Numbered from the stretch's first letter, positions 10,522 to 19,070 are shown. The stretch: 64,000 bases of DNA from Bacteroidales bacterium (GCA_022009815.1 CP091725.1:1302001-1366000); one strand, 5' to 3'. The notes: generated from the sequence alone by a model not told the origin. Program-made: numbers and translations.

Positions 10522-10794
10522 CTATGCACAAGGTGTTGGAGAAAGGATGTTATGTAGATTTGCATCGCTACGATAGTCCGGTACTTTTACATAGTCACAA
10601 GTGCAGTTGTCGATAAATGACTGGTTGTTTATTTTCCCTTTTACAAGATACAATTTATAATAATCTGGATTTTCATTCAATTTGTATTTTCCAAGGAAAA
10701 AGTCCGTCCGTCCTTCAATTTTTTGGCATGGCGCCTCCGCCGCAGCCATAGGCAGGGCAAGCAGAAACAATGATATGGCAAAGACAGGTTTCAT
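10522..10794 (-). CDS. Chimeric small ORF: RHS leader fused to unrelated tail
   Basis: 90 aa. The first 22 residues (MKPVFAISLFLLALPMAAAE) are nearly identical, in protein and DNA, to the leader of the RHS protein starting at 5202, but homology stops right after AEAP. The remaining residues (CQKIEGRTDFF onward, with a Cys-Thr-Cys) match nothing I recognise. It reads as a recombination scar in which an RHS 5' end was joined to a foreign 3' end, or as a secreted mini-protein using a copied export leader. Ends at 10522 with no downstream overlap. Confidence 0.5.
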   Translation of the reverse strand: MKPVFAISLFLLALPMAAAEAPCQKIEGRTDFFLGKYKLNENPDYYKLYLVKGKINNQSFIDNCTCDYVKVPDYRSDANLHNILSPTPCA

Positions 10795-10921
10795 ATAGAC
10801 GCCAAGCTTGTAATTTCCACAAAGATAGAGTGTTGTTTTTGAAAAAGCAAGGGCGGAGGCGATAAAAAGCGGGGCAGGAAAGGTGGAGGCAGGGCGATTT
10901 AAGCATTTTTAGGCGAAGAAA

Positions 10922-10953
10922 TTGCATAGGGATGACGCTATTTGCTAATTTTG
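10922..10953 (+). promoter_or_regulatory. Bacteroidetes-type promoter for DUF1573 pair
   Basis: TAATTTTG at 10946-10953 fits the TAnnTTTG -7 element, with TTGC at 10922-10925 about 20 nt upstream as -33. An aaaggag ribosome site at 10961-10967 follows, 8 nt before the ATG at 10976. The stretch 10795-10921 shows nothing else. Confidence 0.55.
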
Positions 10954-10975
10954 CATAATTAAAGGAGATGTGAAA

Positions 10976-11347
10976 ATGAAGAGACTTTTGCTTGTGATAA
11001 TCGCAATGATGTCGCTGCTTCCGGCATTCGCCGGCGAAAAGGCGAAGATGACGCTCGTGACAAAAGTACATGACTTTGGATATGTCAAGGAGAAAGGCGG
11101 CGACGTGACATGCTGGTTTGAGTTTCGCAACACTGGCGACGAGCCGTTGATAATCCGCACGGCGCGCTCTTCGTGCGGCTGCACAAAGCCCGCTTATCCA
11201 AAGAAGCCCATTGCCCCCGGCGAGACAGCCAAAATCGGAGTGACGTATAAGCCCGACGGCCGCCGCGGAGCGTTTGACAAGACCGTCACGGTGGTGACCA
11301 ACGGCGGGACGGCGTATTTGAGGATTAAAGGCAACGTGATACCGTAA
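10976..11347 (+). CDS. DUF1573 domain secreted protein
   Basis: 123 aa from the ATG at 10976, which is favoured by the aaaggag ribosome site (a GTG at 10970 is possible). Signal peptide MKRLLLVIIAMMSLLPAFAG, then one immunoglobulin-like DUF1573 domain with the hallmark DFGYVKEKGG, FRNTGDEPL and SSCGCTKP motifs. The family is common in Bacteroidetes, exported, and of unknown function. Its stop overlaps the next ATG (TAATG at 11345-11349), so it is coupled to a second, longer DUF1573 protein. Confidence 0.85.
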   Translation: MKRLLLVIIAMMSLLPAFAGEKAKMTLVTKVHDFGYVKEKGGDVTCWFEFRNTGDEPLIIRTARSSCGCTKPAYPKKPIAPGETAKIGVTYKPDGRRGAFDKTVTVVTNGGTAYLRIKGNVIP

Positions 11348-12408
11348 TGCGCAGACTGACGGTGATATTGACGGCGGCGCTTGTCGCCGCGGCTGCTTCC
11401 GCACAGCTGCAATGGGAGGAAACGGCGTGGGACTTCGGCACCATCAAGGAAGCCGACGGCAAGGTGGCGCACCGGTTTGCCTATCGCAACGCCGGGGCCG
11501 ACACGGTGGTCGTGAAGCGCACATCGTCATCGTGCGGCTGCACGACGGCAAGGCTTGCCGACACGGTGATATTGCCCGGCGACAGCGGCAGCCTTCTTGT
11601 GGAGTTCAATCCGTCGTATCGCCCGGGGCCGTTCAAGAAGCATGTGGCTGTGCATACCGACAGGGAACCACACAGCTGCAGATAGCAGGCAAAGTGCGCC
11701 CCGAGGGAGAGACCGTAGGGCGGATTTTTCCGGAGAAAGTCGGTGATTTGCGGCTTACGTCGCGCACGGCAGTGGTTGGCGACGTGCGGCAGGGACATCG
11801 CCGCCAGGCAAGCGTGATAGCCTACAATGCCGGCCGCGACACCCTCAGCCTTTCGTTTGAGAGCGCCGACAAGCGTTTTGCCGTGGTTGCCGATCCCGCA
11901 GAGGTGGCTCCCGGCGACCTGACTTCGATAAGCATCGTCTTTCAGACAGACAGTGCCGACGAGACAGGGCGTGCCGACACGCAGATAGCCGTCAAAGCCA
12001 ACGGCAGGAGTATGGGCGTGATAACCGCCACGGCGCAAGTAGTGGCGGCGCATCCAGAGAAAGTGGACTATGCCTCCGCACCGCAGTTGAGGCTTCGCGC
12101 CGACAGGGTGGACTTCACCCCGATAGGCACGAAGAAGATTATGCGCAGCGTGGAGATAGAGAATATCGGCAAAGCCGACCTTCACATCACCGGCACCGGC
12201 ACGATGGACGATGCGGTGGCAGTGAAAGACGGCGCGATGCCTGAAGCCCGGTCGGAAAGGCAAAATCTGCATAACGCTCGACCCGAGCAAGATGGCCGAC
12301 GGCCGACTGCTCAACAGCAGTGTGGTGATATTCACCAACGACCCGTTGCAAGGCACCGTGCAGATACGCACTGTAGGCACAACAGAAACAGATAAAAAAC
12401 AAAAATAA
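11347..12408 (+). CDS. DUF1573 multi-domain secreted protein, two frameshifts
   Basis: Begins MRRLTVILTAALVAAAASA with a DUF1573 domain (WDFGTIKEADGK, YRNAGADTVVV, SSCGCTTA). The frame is lost near 11663-11668 in a GGG run, continues as TTQLQIAGKVRPEGE in the next frame through two more Ig-like modules (SADKRFAVVADP, VDFTPIGTKK, IENIGKADL), and is lost again near 12240. The last frame gives LDPSKMADGRLLNSSVVIF, FTNDPLQGTVQIRTVG and a stop at 12408. Repaired length is about 353 aa. The two breaks look like assembly indels, since motifs on both sides belong to the same protein. Confidence 0.75.
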
Positions 12409-12424
12409 CAAAAGACACAACGAT

Positions 12425-13558
12425 ATGGAATTTCTTGATCATGACGAGCATCACAATATGGTGAGCCATCCGGAGAACAGCGAAGAGTTTACCGGACTTA
12501 CTGTCAACAGTGGAGTGGCAGAGCCACCAAAAGTCAACCCTTACTTCCATCCGCGCAAGCGCCGCCGCACGATGACCGCCGGCGAATATGTGGAAGGCAT
12601 CCTCAAGGGCGACGTGACTGTGCTGAGCCGAGCGGTGACGCTTGTGGAGAGTCTGGTGCCCGAGCATCAGGCATTGGCTCAGGAAGTGATAGAAAAGTGC
12701 CTTCCGTCGGCAGGCAACTCGCGCCGCATCGGCATCACCGGAGTGCCAGGCGCCGGCAAGAGTACGTCGATCGACGAGTTCGGACTGCATGTGCTTAAAG
12801 ACGGCGGCAAACTCGCCGTTCTCGCCATCGACCCGAGCAGCGAGCGCACCAAAGGCAGTATCCTCGGCGACAAGACCCGCATGGAGAAACTGTCGATTCA
12901 TCCCAAAGCCTTCATCCGCCCCAGCCCTTCGGCAGGCTCTCTCGGCGGCGTGGCACGCAAGACACGCGAATCCATTGTGCTTTGTGAGGCCGCCGGCTTC
13001 AACAACATCTTTGTGGAGACCGTCGGAGTGGGACAAAGCGAGACCGCTGTGCATTCGATGGTCGACTTCTTCCTGCTGATACAGCTGGCAGGCACCGGCG
13101 ACGAGCTGCAAGGCATCAAGCGAGGCATCATGGAGATGGCCGACGGCATAGTCATCAACAAAGCCGACGGCGACAATATTGAGCGCGCCAACCTCGCCAA
13201 AGCGCAGTTTCAGAGCGCGTTGCATCTGTTTCCGCCCACATTGTCGGGCTGGATACCCGAAGTGCTGACCTATTCGGGCTACTACGGCATCGGCATCAAA
13301 GAAGTGTGGGAGATGATTGACCGCTATTTCGAGTTTGTCAAAGGCAACGGCTATTTCGAGCACCGCCGCATGGAGCAGGAGAAATATTGGATGTATGAGA
13401 CAATCGACGAGCAGCTGAAGGCGCACTTCTACCGCGACCCAGAGGTGGAGGCGTTGCTGAAGGTGAAGCAGGACAATGTGCTTGCCGCCCGCCAGAGTTC
13501 GTTTGTCGCAGCAAAAGACGTGCTTGACTATTATTTCCAAAAAATGGGTTTGAAATAA
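12425..13558 (+). CDS. meaB: MeaB/ArgK-family GTPase, methylmalonyl-CoA mutase chaperone
   Basis: 377 aa, full length. P-loop GVPGAGKST about residue 105, then AIDPSSERTKGSILGDKTRM, RPSPSAGSLGG, ETVGVGQSE and the guanine-specificity NKADGDN, which together define the G3E GTPase MeaB family. It gates loading and protects adenosylcobalamin-dependent methylmalonyl-CoA mutase, supporting propionate/succinate metabolism. The mutase genes themselves are not in this window. It follows the DUF1573 gene by 16 nt. Confidence 0.93.
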   Translation: MEFLDHDEHHNMVSHPENSEEFTGLTVNSGVAEPPKVNPYFHPRKRRRTMTAGEYVEGILKGDVTVLSRAVTLVESLVPEHQALAQEVIEKCLPSAGNSRRIGITGVPGAGKSTSIDEFGLHVLKDGGKLAVLAIDPSSERTKGSILGDKTRMEKLSIHPKAFIRPSPSAGSLGGVARKTRESIVLCEAAGFNNIFVETVGVGQSETAVHSMVDFFLLIQLAGTGDELQGIKRGIMEMADGIVINKADGDNIERANLAKAQFQSALHLFPPTLSGWIPEVLTYSGYYGIGIKEVWEMIDRYFEFVKGNGYFEHRRMEQEKYWMYETIDEQLKAHFYRDPEVEALLKVKQDNVLAARQSSFVAAKDVLDYYFQKMGLK

Positions 13559-13582
13559 TTTGCACTGACTTTTTGATAAGTA

Positions 13583-13717
13583 AGGCTGCGTCTCGGAAAA
13601 ATCAAAATTTCAAGCAAGCTTGATTTTGCTTTTTTGATAAAACCGGCTGCGCCTCGGAAAAATTGAAGCGAGCTTCATTTTTCACTCGGCTTGCGCGGTT
13701 TTTCCCTCGACTTGCAC
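13583..13717. repeat. Promoter-proximal imperfect repeat with palindromes
   Basis: Two degenerate copies of a unit containing ggctgcgYctcggaaaaat, each followed by a different palindrome (caagcaagcttg and gaagcgagcttc), end in ctcggcttgcgcgg and ccctcgacttgcac next to the -7 element at 13718. Such G+C/A+T alternating blocks upstream of promoters recur in Bacteroidales genomes as I recall them; a function is not known to me. Confidence 0.5.
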
Positions 13718-13725
13718 TAACTTTG
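13691..13725 (+). promoter_or_regulatory. Promoter for flippase-like gene
   Basis: TAACTTTG at 13718-13725 is a good -7 element, with TTGC at 13691-13694 as a possible -33. Transcription would start near 13732, which rules out the GTG at 13725 as start codon and favours the TTG at 13752. Confidence 0.55.
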
Positions 13726-13751
13726 TGCGAATTTTAAAATTTGGTCAGAAA

Positions 13752-14777
13752 TTGGAAAAAGAAAAGATAAAGAAATCGTTGGGCACGGTGTGCAAGGTGG
13801 TCATACCGCTGGTTGTCGGAGTGGGACTGTTTTATTGGCTCTATAACAATGTCGATGTAGAGCAGATGAAAAACATCCTCCGCTACGACGTAGACTACAC
13901 TTGGATAGGCGTAATGCTCGTAATCTCAACGTTCAGCCACGTGTTCCGCGCCATGCGATGGCGTTTGCAGCTGCGAGCGCTCGGCATCGACGCGCCGCTC
14001 GGAGTGCTTGTTGTCTCGATTTTCGGCACGTATGCCGTCAATCTTGTTTTTCCACGCCTCGGAGAGGTGTGGCGCTGCGGCTACATCTCGCGCCGTCAGA
14101 AAGCCCCGTTTACCAAAGTTGTAGGCTCGATGGTAGCCGACCGCCTGTCGGACACCGTCACCGTTCTGACGTTGACCCTTGTGACAATGTGTCTTGCGTG
14201 GTCGGCGTTCGACAAGTTTTTTGACGCCTTTCCCCAGGTTAAGGACGGCATCTTCAACACCGTCACGTCGCCCGTCACATGGATAGGAGTGGCAGTAGTC
14301 GCAGGACTCGTTGTAGCGTTGTTCAAACTCGGCAAGCACTTCGCGTTTATCCAGAAAATCGACAATGCCATCGCCGGACTGTGGCAAGGCTTCTACAGCA
14401 TAACAAAGATGAAAGGCAAGCGCTGGTTCCTGTTTTACACGCTTCTCATCTGGGGCTGCTACTTCACGCAGCTCTACGTTTGCTTCTTCGCCTTCCCGTT
14501 TACGAAAGACCTCGGCATCGTTTGCGCGCTGGTGTGCTTCGTGCTGAGCAGCATCTCGATGGGCATCCCCACCAACGGAGGCCTCGGCGCATGGCACATT
14601 GCGATAATCTTCGGACTGTCGCTCTACGGCGTAGGCACGTTCTCGATCAATCGTCCCGACGCCAACGCCACCGCGTTTGCCATGCTCGTTTGGGGCACAC
14701 AGACATTGTTGCTGATAGCGTTGGGAATCTATTCCTACGTCTACATATTGATGAATAAAACAAAAGAAGGGAAATAA
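13752..14777 (+). CDS. Polytopic membrane protein, flippase-like (UPF0104/LPG_synthase_TM family)
   Basis: About 341 aa with eight or so membrane segments. Family hallmarks are FRAMRWRLQLRALG near the N-terminus, GTYAVNLVFPRLGEVWRCG, VADRLSDT and GIPTNGGLGAWH. Members include AglD-like and MprF N-terminal flippases of the inner membrane; the substrate here is unknown. The frame is open from a GTG at 13725, but the promoter -7 box ends there, so I place the start at TTG 13752 (MEKEKIKKSLG). A lost ATG through an indel is another option. Confidence 0.8.
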   Translation: MEKEKIKKSLGTVCKVVIPLVVGVGLFYWLYNNVDVEQMKNILRYDVDYTWIGVMLVISTFSHVFRAMRWRLQLRALGIDAPLGVLVVSIFGTYAVNLVFPRLGEVWRCGYISRRQKAPFTKVVGSMVADRLSDTVTVLTLTLVTMCLAWSAFDKFFDAFPQVKDGIFNTVTSPVTWIGVAVVAGLVVALFKLGKHFAFIQKIDNAIAGLWQGFYSITKMKGKRWFLFYTLLIWGCYFTQLYVCFFAFPFTKDLGIVCALVCFVLSSISMGIPTNGGLGAWHIAIIFGLSLYGVGTFSINRPDANATAFAMLVWGTQTLLLIALGIYSYVYILMNKTKEGK

Positions 14778-14780
14778 TAG

Positions 14781-15398
14781 ATGGCACTCAAGATAAACGA
14801 TTATTTCGATGAGGACGAGCGTCCGGCAGAAGAACGCGACGACGAGACGCAACCCGCACAGCCCGAGGCGCAAGCCGCTCCGGCCGTGCCGGAAGAAGAG
14901 CAATACCGCGAAGACTTTATCGTGACCAACGGTCAGCGCCGCCGTCGGCGGTGGCGCCGGATAATCATTGCCGGCGCGCTTCTTGTAGTGGCGGCGATAG
15001 TTGTCAACATGCTCTTCGTGTCGAAGAAAGTGGACAAAGGCTGCGTGCGCGGCTATCTCGTGAAGGTGGAACTCAGCAGCGGACTGCTGTTCGACTCCTA
15101 CGAATGCACTATGGTCACCGACTATCCCGACCGAGTGACCGACGCAAACGACTTGATTTTTCATTTTTCCGTGCGCGACCAGAAGCTTGGCGAGAAAATC
15201 TACAAAGCCATGCGCGGCGACAGCGTGCTGCTTGTAGACTACGTGCGCTATTCAATGAAAATGCCGTGGCGCGGCAACACCGACGTGTATGTCGACAGTG
15301 CCACGGTGATGAAGTCGCCCGTGCTCCGCAGTCCCGAGCAAGTGGCTCACGACAAGGCGACATACGGCGCCAAGCCCGATACCACAAAACGTGGATAA
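14781..15398 (+). CDS. Single-pass membrane protein with FKBP-like outer domain, unknown function
   Basis: 205 aa. Residues 1-50 are acidic and Pro/Ala-rich, a basic patch RRRRRWRR precedes one membrane helix (IIIAGALLVVAAIVVNMLF, about 58-76), and the C-terminal part (GCVRGYLVKVE, FDSYECTMVTDYP) faces the outside. Starts 3 nt after the flippase-like gene, so the two form an operon. I do not recognise a named family; Bacteroidetes contain many similar small membrane proteins. Confidence 0.7.
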   Translation: MALKINDYFDEDERPAEERDDETQPAQPEAQAAPAVPEEEQYREDFIVTNGQRRRRRWRRIIIAGALLVVAAIVVNMLFVSKKVDKGCVRGYLVKVELSSGLLFDSYECTMVTDYPDRVTDANDLIFHFSVRDQKLGEKIYKAMRGDSVLLVDYVRYSMKMPWRGNTDVYVDSATVMKSPVLRSPEQVAHDKATYGAKPDTTKRG

Positions 15399-15429
15399 GA
15401 CATAAAAACAAAATAAATTAAAGATGGTT

Positions 15430-15461
15430 GCTCCTTTTCGCGGTCACGGCGCGGAAAGGAG
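15430..15461 (+). terminator. Hairpin between operons
   Basis: A 12-bp stem (ctccttttcgcg pairing with cgcggaaaggag) with a 7-nt loop, followed by cttaatttt. It lies 30 nt after the stop at 15398 and immediately before the next -7 box, so it may terminate the upstream operon. Confidence 0.5.
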
Positions 15462-15463
15462 CT

Positions 15464-15471
15464 TAATTTTG
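15464..15471 (+). promoter_or_regulatory. -7 box for holin/peptidase pair
   Basis: TAATTTTG matches the Bacteroidetes -7 consensus, 25 nt before the holin ATG. No clear -33 element because the region is occupied by the hairpin. Confidence 0.45.
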
Positions 15472-15495
15472 CATAAAATTTAAAAACGAAATGCT

Positions 15496-15963
15496 ATGGA
15501 AAACAATTTTATTGAAATGGAATGGAGCCGGCTGTGGTGGCTGCTCAGTGTGGTGGTTACGGAGTATGTGCTCGTACTCGCCGCGGTGGGCGCCGACATG
15601 GCAAGCGGCATCAGCAAAGCCCGTAAGCGCGGCGAGGCAACACGCAGCCGCTCGCTCCGCCGCACCGTCGACAAGCTGGCGCGCTACTACAACGTGCTTG
15701 TGGTGCTTACCGTTGTCGACGCCATGCAGATAGCCGGCGCGTGGTTTATGCGCGCAGTTGAAGGCTATGCCGTGCCCACCGTGCCGCTGTTCACGCTTCT
15801 CGGGTCGCTCGGCATGGCAGGGATAGAGGTGAAGAGCATCTTTGAGAAAGGCAGCGACAAAGAGCGCACCGATGTAGGCGCGCTGCTCGACCTGCTCGAA
15901 TCCGCCGTCGACAATGAGAGACTAACCAAAATTATCAACAACCTTAAAAACTTGAAGAAATGA
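15496..15963 (+). CDS. Phage-holin-like membrane protein
   Basis: 155 aa with two to three membrane segments (LLSVVVTEYVLVLAAVGADM near 16-36; VLVVLTVVDAMQIAGAWFM near 70; VPLFTLLGSLGMAGIEV near 96) and a charged C-terminus ending LTKIINNLKNLKK. The ADMASGISKARKRGEATRS motif after helix 1 (D-x-x-x-G-x-x-x-A-x-x-x-G-E) is typical of Bacteroidetes phage holins. Its stop overlaps the start of an M15 peptidase, the usual holin-endolysin arrangement. No other phage genes are nearby, so it is a domesticated cassette or prophage remnant. Confidence 0.75.
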   Translation: MENNFIEMEWSRLWWLLSVVVTEYVLVLAAVGADMASGISKARKRGEATRSRSLRRTVDKLARYYNVLVVLTVVDAMQIAGAWFMRAVEGYAVPTVPLFTLLGSLGMAGIEVKSIFEKGSDKERTDVGALLDLLESAVDNERLTKIINNLKNLKK

Positions 15964-16313
15964 AACATTTTACCATTGACGAACTTACACACTCAGACAC
16001 CGCCATCGGCCACGGCATAGCCAACAATCCCGGCGCCGTGGAGCGGGAAAACCTGCGCCGTCTCGCCGAGCGCGTGCTCGACCCCGCAAGAGAACGCCTC
16101 GGCGCGCCAATCTACGTCAACAGCGGCTACCGCAACTGCGCGGTGAACCGTCTGGTGGGCGGAGCGCGTCGCTCATATCATCTGCAGGGGCGCGCCGCCG
16201 ACCTCGACACCCGCAGCGGCCGCAACGGCGAACTGATGCGCATCCTCCAGTCGCTACCCCACACCGAACTGCTGTGGGAACAGGGCGGCCGCTGGATACA
16301 CGTAGCCCTGTAG
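15960..16313 (+). CDS. M15 family zinc peptidase, endolysin-like
   Basis: 117 aa, compact. VNSGYRNCAVNRLVGG, SYHLQGRAADLD and the C-terminal WIHVAL carry the His, Asp and His zinc ligands of Peptidase_M15 (D-Ala-D-Ala carboxypeptidase-like). No signal peptide, which fits export through the neighbouring holin (4-nt overlap at 15960-15963). Likely cuts peptidoglycan peptides. The pair is either a phage lysis relic or a recruited lysis/secretion module. Confidence 0.85.
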   Translation: MKHFTIDELTHSDTAIGHGIANNPGAVERENLRRLAERVLDPARERLGAPIYVNSGYRNCAVNRLVGGARRSYHLQGRAADLDTRSGRNGELMRILQSLPHTELLWEQGGRWIHVAL

Positions 16314-16419
16314 CGGCAGCCGACGGCGCCTTTTCCGCAGTGAAAACGGCGGAAAACGGCGGTTTGCGCGCAGTTTTTGAACAGAAATCGGATGTTGTGG
16401 TGTAAAAAGTGTGAAAAAT

Positions 16420-16456
16420 AAAGCCAAACCGCTAAATATTAGAGGCTTGGCTTTTG
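16420..16456 (+). terminator. Rho-independent-like terminator
   Basis: AAGCCAA at 16421-16427 pairs with TTGGCTT at 16447-16453, followed by a short T-rich tract. It ends the holin/peptidase transcript about 110 nt after the stop. Confidence 0.5.
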
Positions 16457-16530
16457 TTGTTGAGTTTTTGTTGTAGTGGTTTGTGAGTTTTTGTTGAGTA
16501 ATAAAATGAACACATTGCGCGCGATGCGCG

Positions 16531-16538
16531 TAAATTTG
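16531..16538 (+). promoter_or_regulatory. -7 box for T9SS-tail protein
   Basis: TAAATTTG fits TAnnTTTG, 34 nt before the ATG at 16572. It directly follows a small palindrome, gcgcgcgatgcgcg. Confidence 0.45.
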
Positions 16539-16571
16539 CAACATAAAACCAACATATTAAAATTTATTCGT

Positions 16572-16850
16572 ATGAAAAACTTATTCACCATTATTGCAGC
16601 CAGCTTACTGCTCGGCACGGCATCAATGGCGGCAGAGCATACGGGGATTGACAACAATTCGGCATATCTTGATTTGCGTCCAAACGGCACGACGCTCCGC
16701 ACGACGGCAGCCTCACGCATCGTGGTTTGCAACGTGATGGGTCAGATGGTTGCCAACACAGAGGCAACCGAGGTTTCGACAGCAGGTTGGCAGCCAGGAC
16801 TCTACATTGCCCGTCAAGGTAATGCGGTAGTGAAATTTGTAGTGAAATAG
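16572..16850 (+). CDS. Short secreted protein made mostly of a T9SS type A sorting domain
   Basis: 92 aa from the ATG at 16572, chosen for its signal peptide (MKNLFTIIAASLLLGTASMA). Almost all of the mature chain is a C-terminal sorting-like domain (RIVVCNVMGQMVANTEATE, WQPGLYIARQGNAVVKFVVK), with only about 20 residues before it. Such minimal cargo is odd: it may be the tail of a lost surface protein or a small secreted peptide carrier. The next gene, 40 nt downstream, also ends in a sorting tail. Confidence 0.65.
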   Translation: MKNLFTIIAASLLLGTASMAAEHTGIDNNSAYLDLRPNGTTLRTTAASRIVVCNVMGQMVANTEATEVSTAGWQPGLYIARQGNAVVKFVVK

Positions 16851-16889
16851 GAAAATAGACAAATAAAACAGACATTAAAATTTATACAA

Positions 16890-18995
16890 ATGAAAATGAA
16901 AAAGAACTTATTAAAAATGGCGTTGCTCGCTTTCGCAACCTTTGCGGCAAGTGTGGCAAGCGCACAAAGCACCTATGTGCTGTATGGCAATGTAGGTGAG
17001 GGTGAAGTGAAATTATCAACAACAAGAGACAAAGCCAATGCTGGCTCTATGACCGTGTCGGACTATAGCGAGAACGGGCAGGTAGTAGGATTTACTCAGA
17101 CTATAACAGAAACTGGAAGTTGGTTTCTGTCTTACGATTGGTTTGGCTCGGAAATCGACCCTGTAATACTTAAAGGCACGGAATACAATCTTGTATACGA
17201 TGTGCGAACATCATGGAGTGGCGATGTGAAGCTGAAATTTGAAGTTCAAACCAAGGGCGTGACAGAAAAACCCGTTTCGTTCGAACATGATGGAGAATGG
17301 CATACCATAACAATTCCTGTGCAGAGCTGGGTTGACGCCAACGTATTGCAAGCAATAGAATCCTCGTCTCGTGTGATGTTTGGTTTTGTTGGCGGCAATT
17401 GGGATGTCAAAGAGCCGACAACGATTGACTATAGAAATGTGAAATTGGTTCCAGTAAATGTGGTTCCAGACAACGAAGCGCCGACGTGGGTATCGGAGCC
17501 AACTGTAGTTGCATCCCCGACGGCTGCTACGATTTCGGTCAATGCTAAAGACAATATTTCAACGATATTGAAATATGAAGTTTCAAAAACTGAAGATTTT
17601 GCAACTCTGGAGGCATCAGTGAGTGGCAAAGCAAATGAAGCAACAGAAATTGCGTTGAAAGGACTGTCGCAAAAAACGGACTATAAATATTACGTTCGCG
17701 TTAAGGATATGGCTGGCAATGTTGGAGATGTTAAAACAGTAACGTTTACAACAACAGAAGCTCCGGCATTGGAGGAGGTGACATACTATGGCATCGCCGG
17801 AGGTTCGGACAAGGCGAATTGGATTAATACAGTTGATGGATATTTCCCAACTATTGAATATAGTGCAACAACAACAGCTTACAACCAAATAGTGTTCAAA
17901 ATCAAACTGAGCGAAATTGGAAAAAATCTTACAACTCCAGAACTTTGGTGTGACCAATTGCCGGCTCCTATGTTTGTAGGAATGACAAAGGTGGAAGGAA
18001 CGACAAATGAATTTACGGCGACGCTTTTTGATGAAAATGAAAAAACAAGAGAAGACCGAATTAATTTCCGCTTCCGTTTCCCAATGGATGGTGGCGCGCC
18101 GACGACACAGAATATCGTTATGAAGGTCGGCGATTCGAATGCGAAACCGTCGGAAGACACTACAGCTCCGACATGGGGCTCTGATCCAGTGGCACAAAAC
18201 GTAACAGACAAGACTGCTGAAATTGTGGTTAATGTGACAGATGATTCAGGCAGCGCCTTCATTACTCTGACAGGTGATAATGGATTTGTTGAAGTGAAGA
18301 AAACAGTGAAAGCCGACGGCACAGATCAGACAATCGCGTTGAACGGACTTACGGCAATCACTTACTACAATCTGACACTTGCCATTGCCGACGCAGCAGG
18401 CAATGCCGGCGAGAGCAAAACAGTGAAATTCACCACTCTGGAGGCACCGGATCTTGAGCCACTGTATCTGACAATTCCAATTGCCTCAAAAGATTGGAAC
18501 AACGAAGCATACAATCCTAATGGTTCAATGCTTATAACGGTAAATCCTGACAATACGTTGTCTTTTAAAGTTTCGCTTGATCAAGATCGTGAAGACTTTG
18601 AAGAAACCAATATGTATGTTCACGGGGTTGAGGAACCTGTTTCTTTGATTCGCACTTCTGAGGGCGTCTATGAATGCACAACGACAAAATCAATATCCAA
18701 TAGAGATGCGTTGGTTCATTTCCATATGTATTTCCGGTTCAGTGACGGAAATTCGACATTTGCAGTTAAAAGCTTCACACCGTCAGAAGGTTCGACATCA
18801 GCAGTAGCAGAGGTTGAGGCAGAGGCAGCTAAGGTTGTTGCAGCCAACGGCGTAATCCGCGTTGAGGGCGACAAGACGTTTGCAGTCTACACCGTAGCCG
18901 GACAATTGGCATTCCGCGGCATGGGCGAGGTTCGCCTTGACAAGGGTGTCTATGTGGTTGTTGTCGACGGCAAGGCACAGAAAGTTATGCTGTAA
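16890..18995 (+). CDS. Large secreted FN3-type protein with T9SS sorting tail
   Basis: 701 aa. Signal peptide in the first 25 residues (AFATFAASVASA), an N-terminal beta-sandwich region (about 30-190), two fibronectin-III-like modules introduced by DNEAPTWVSEP (about 195) and DTTAPTWGSDP (about 430), both with D-A/M-A-G-N and V-K-F/T-T-T endings, and a starch-binding-like module between them (YYGIAGGSDKANW). The C-terminus (FAVYTVAGQLAFRGMGEVRL, GVYVVVVDGKAQKVML) is a type IX secretion sorting domain. Probably surface-attached, perhaps glycan-binding; catalytic motifs are absent. Confidence 0.8.
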   Translation: MKMKKNLLKMALLAFATFAASVASAQSTYVLYGNVGEGEVKLSTTRDKANAGSMTVSDYSENGQVVGFTQTITETGSWFLSYDWFGSEIDPVILKGTEYNLVYDVRTSWSGDVKLKFEVQTKGVTEKPVSFEHDGEWHTITIPVQSWVDANVLQAIESSSRVMFGFVGGNWDVKEPTTIDYRNVKLVPVNVVPDNEAPTWVSEPTVVASPTAATISVNAKDNISTILKYEVSKTEDFATLEASVSGKANEATEIALKGLSQKTDYKYYVRVKDMAGNVGDVKTVTFTTTEAPALEEVTYYGIAGGSDKANWINTVDGYFPTIEYSATTTAYNQIVFKIKLSEIGKNLTTPELWCDQLPAPMFVGMTKVEGTTNEFTATLFDENEKTREDRINFRFRFPMDGGAPTTQNIVMKVGDSNAKPSEDTTAPTWGSDPVAQNVTDKTAEIVVNVTDDSGSAFITLTGDNGFVEVKKTVKADGTDQTIALNGLTAITYYNLTLAIADAAGNAGESKTVKFTTLEAPDLEPLYLTIPIASKDWNNEAYNPNGSMLITVNPDNTLSFKVSLDQDREDFEETNMYVHGVEEPVSLIRTSEGVYECTTTKSISNRDALVHFHMYFRFSDGNSTFAVKSFTPSEGSTSAVAEVEAEAAKVVAANGVIRVEGDKTFAVYTVAGQLAFRGMGEVRLDKGVYVVVVDGKAQKVML

Positions 18996-19020
18996 AAAAA
19001 CAATAATTGATTAAGGCGAA

Positions 19021-19053
19021 GAGCGGGGCTTCCGGGAAACGGAGGCTCCGCTC
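19021..19053 (+). terminator. Hairpin after FN3 gene
   Basis: gagcggggcttcc pairs with ggaggctccgctc around a 7-nt loop, 25 nt after the stop at 18995. There is no strong T-run, so terminator activity is likely but not certain. Confidence 0.5.
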
Positions 19054-19070
19054 TCTGCGTATGTCGTTGG

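Noticed and set aside
12332..13540. Long minus-strand frame of 402 codons
   Set aside because: Antisense to meaB, which is certain.
13926..15164. Long minus-strand frame of 412 codons
   Set aside because: Antisense to the flippase-like and membrane genes; composition (many His, Arg, Gln) is typical of shadow frames.
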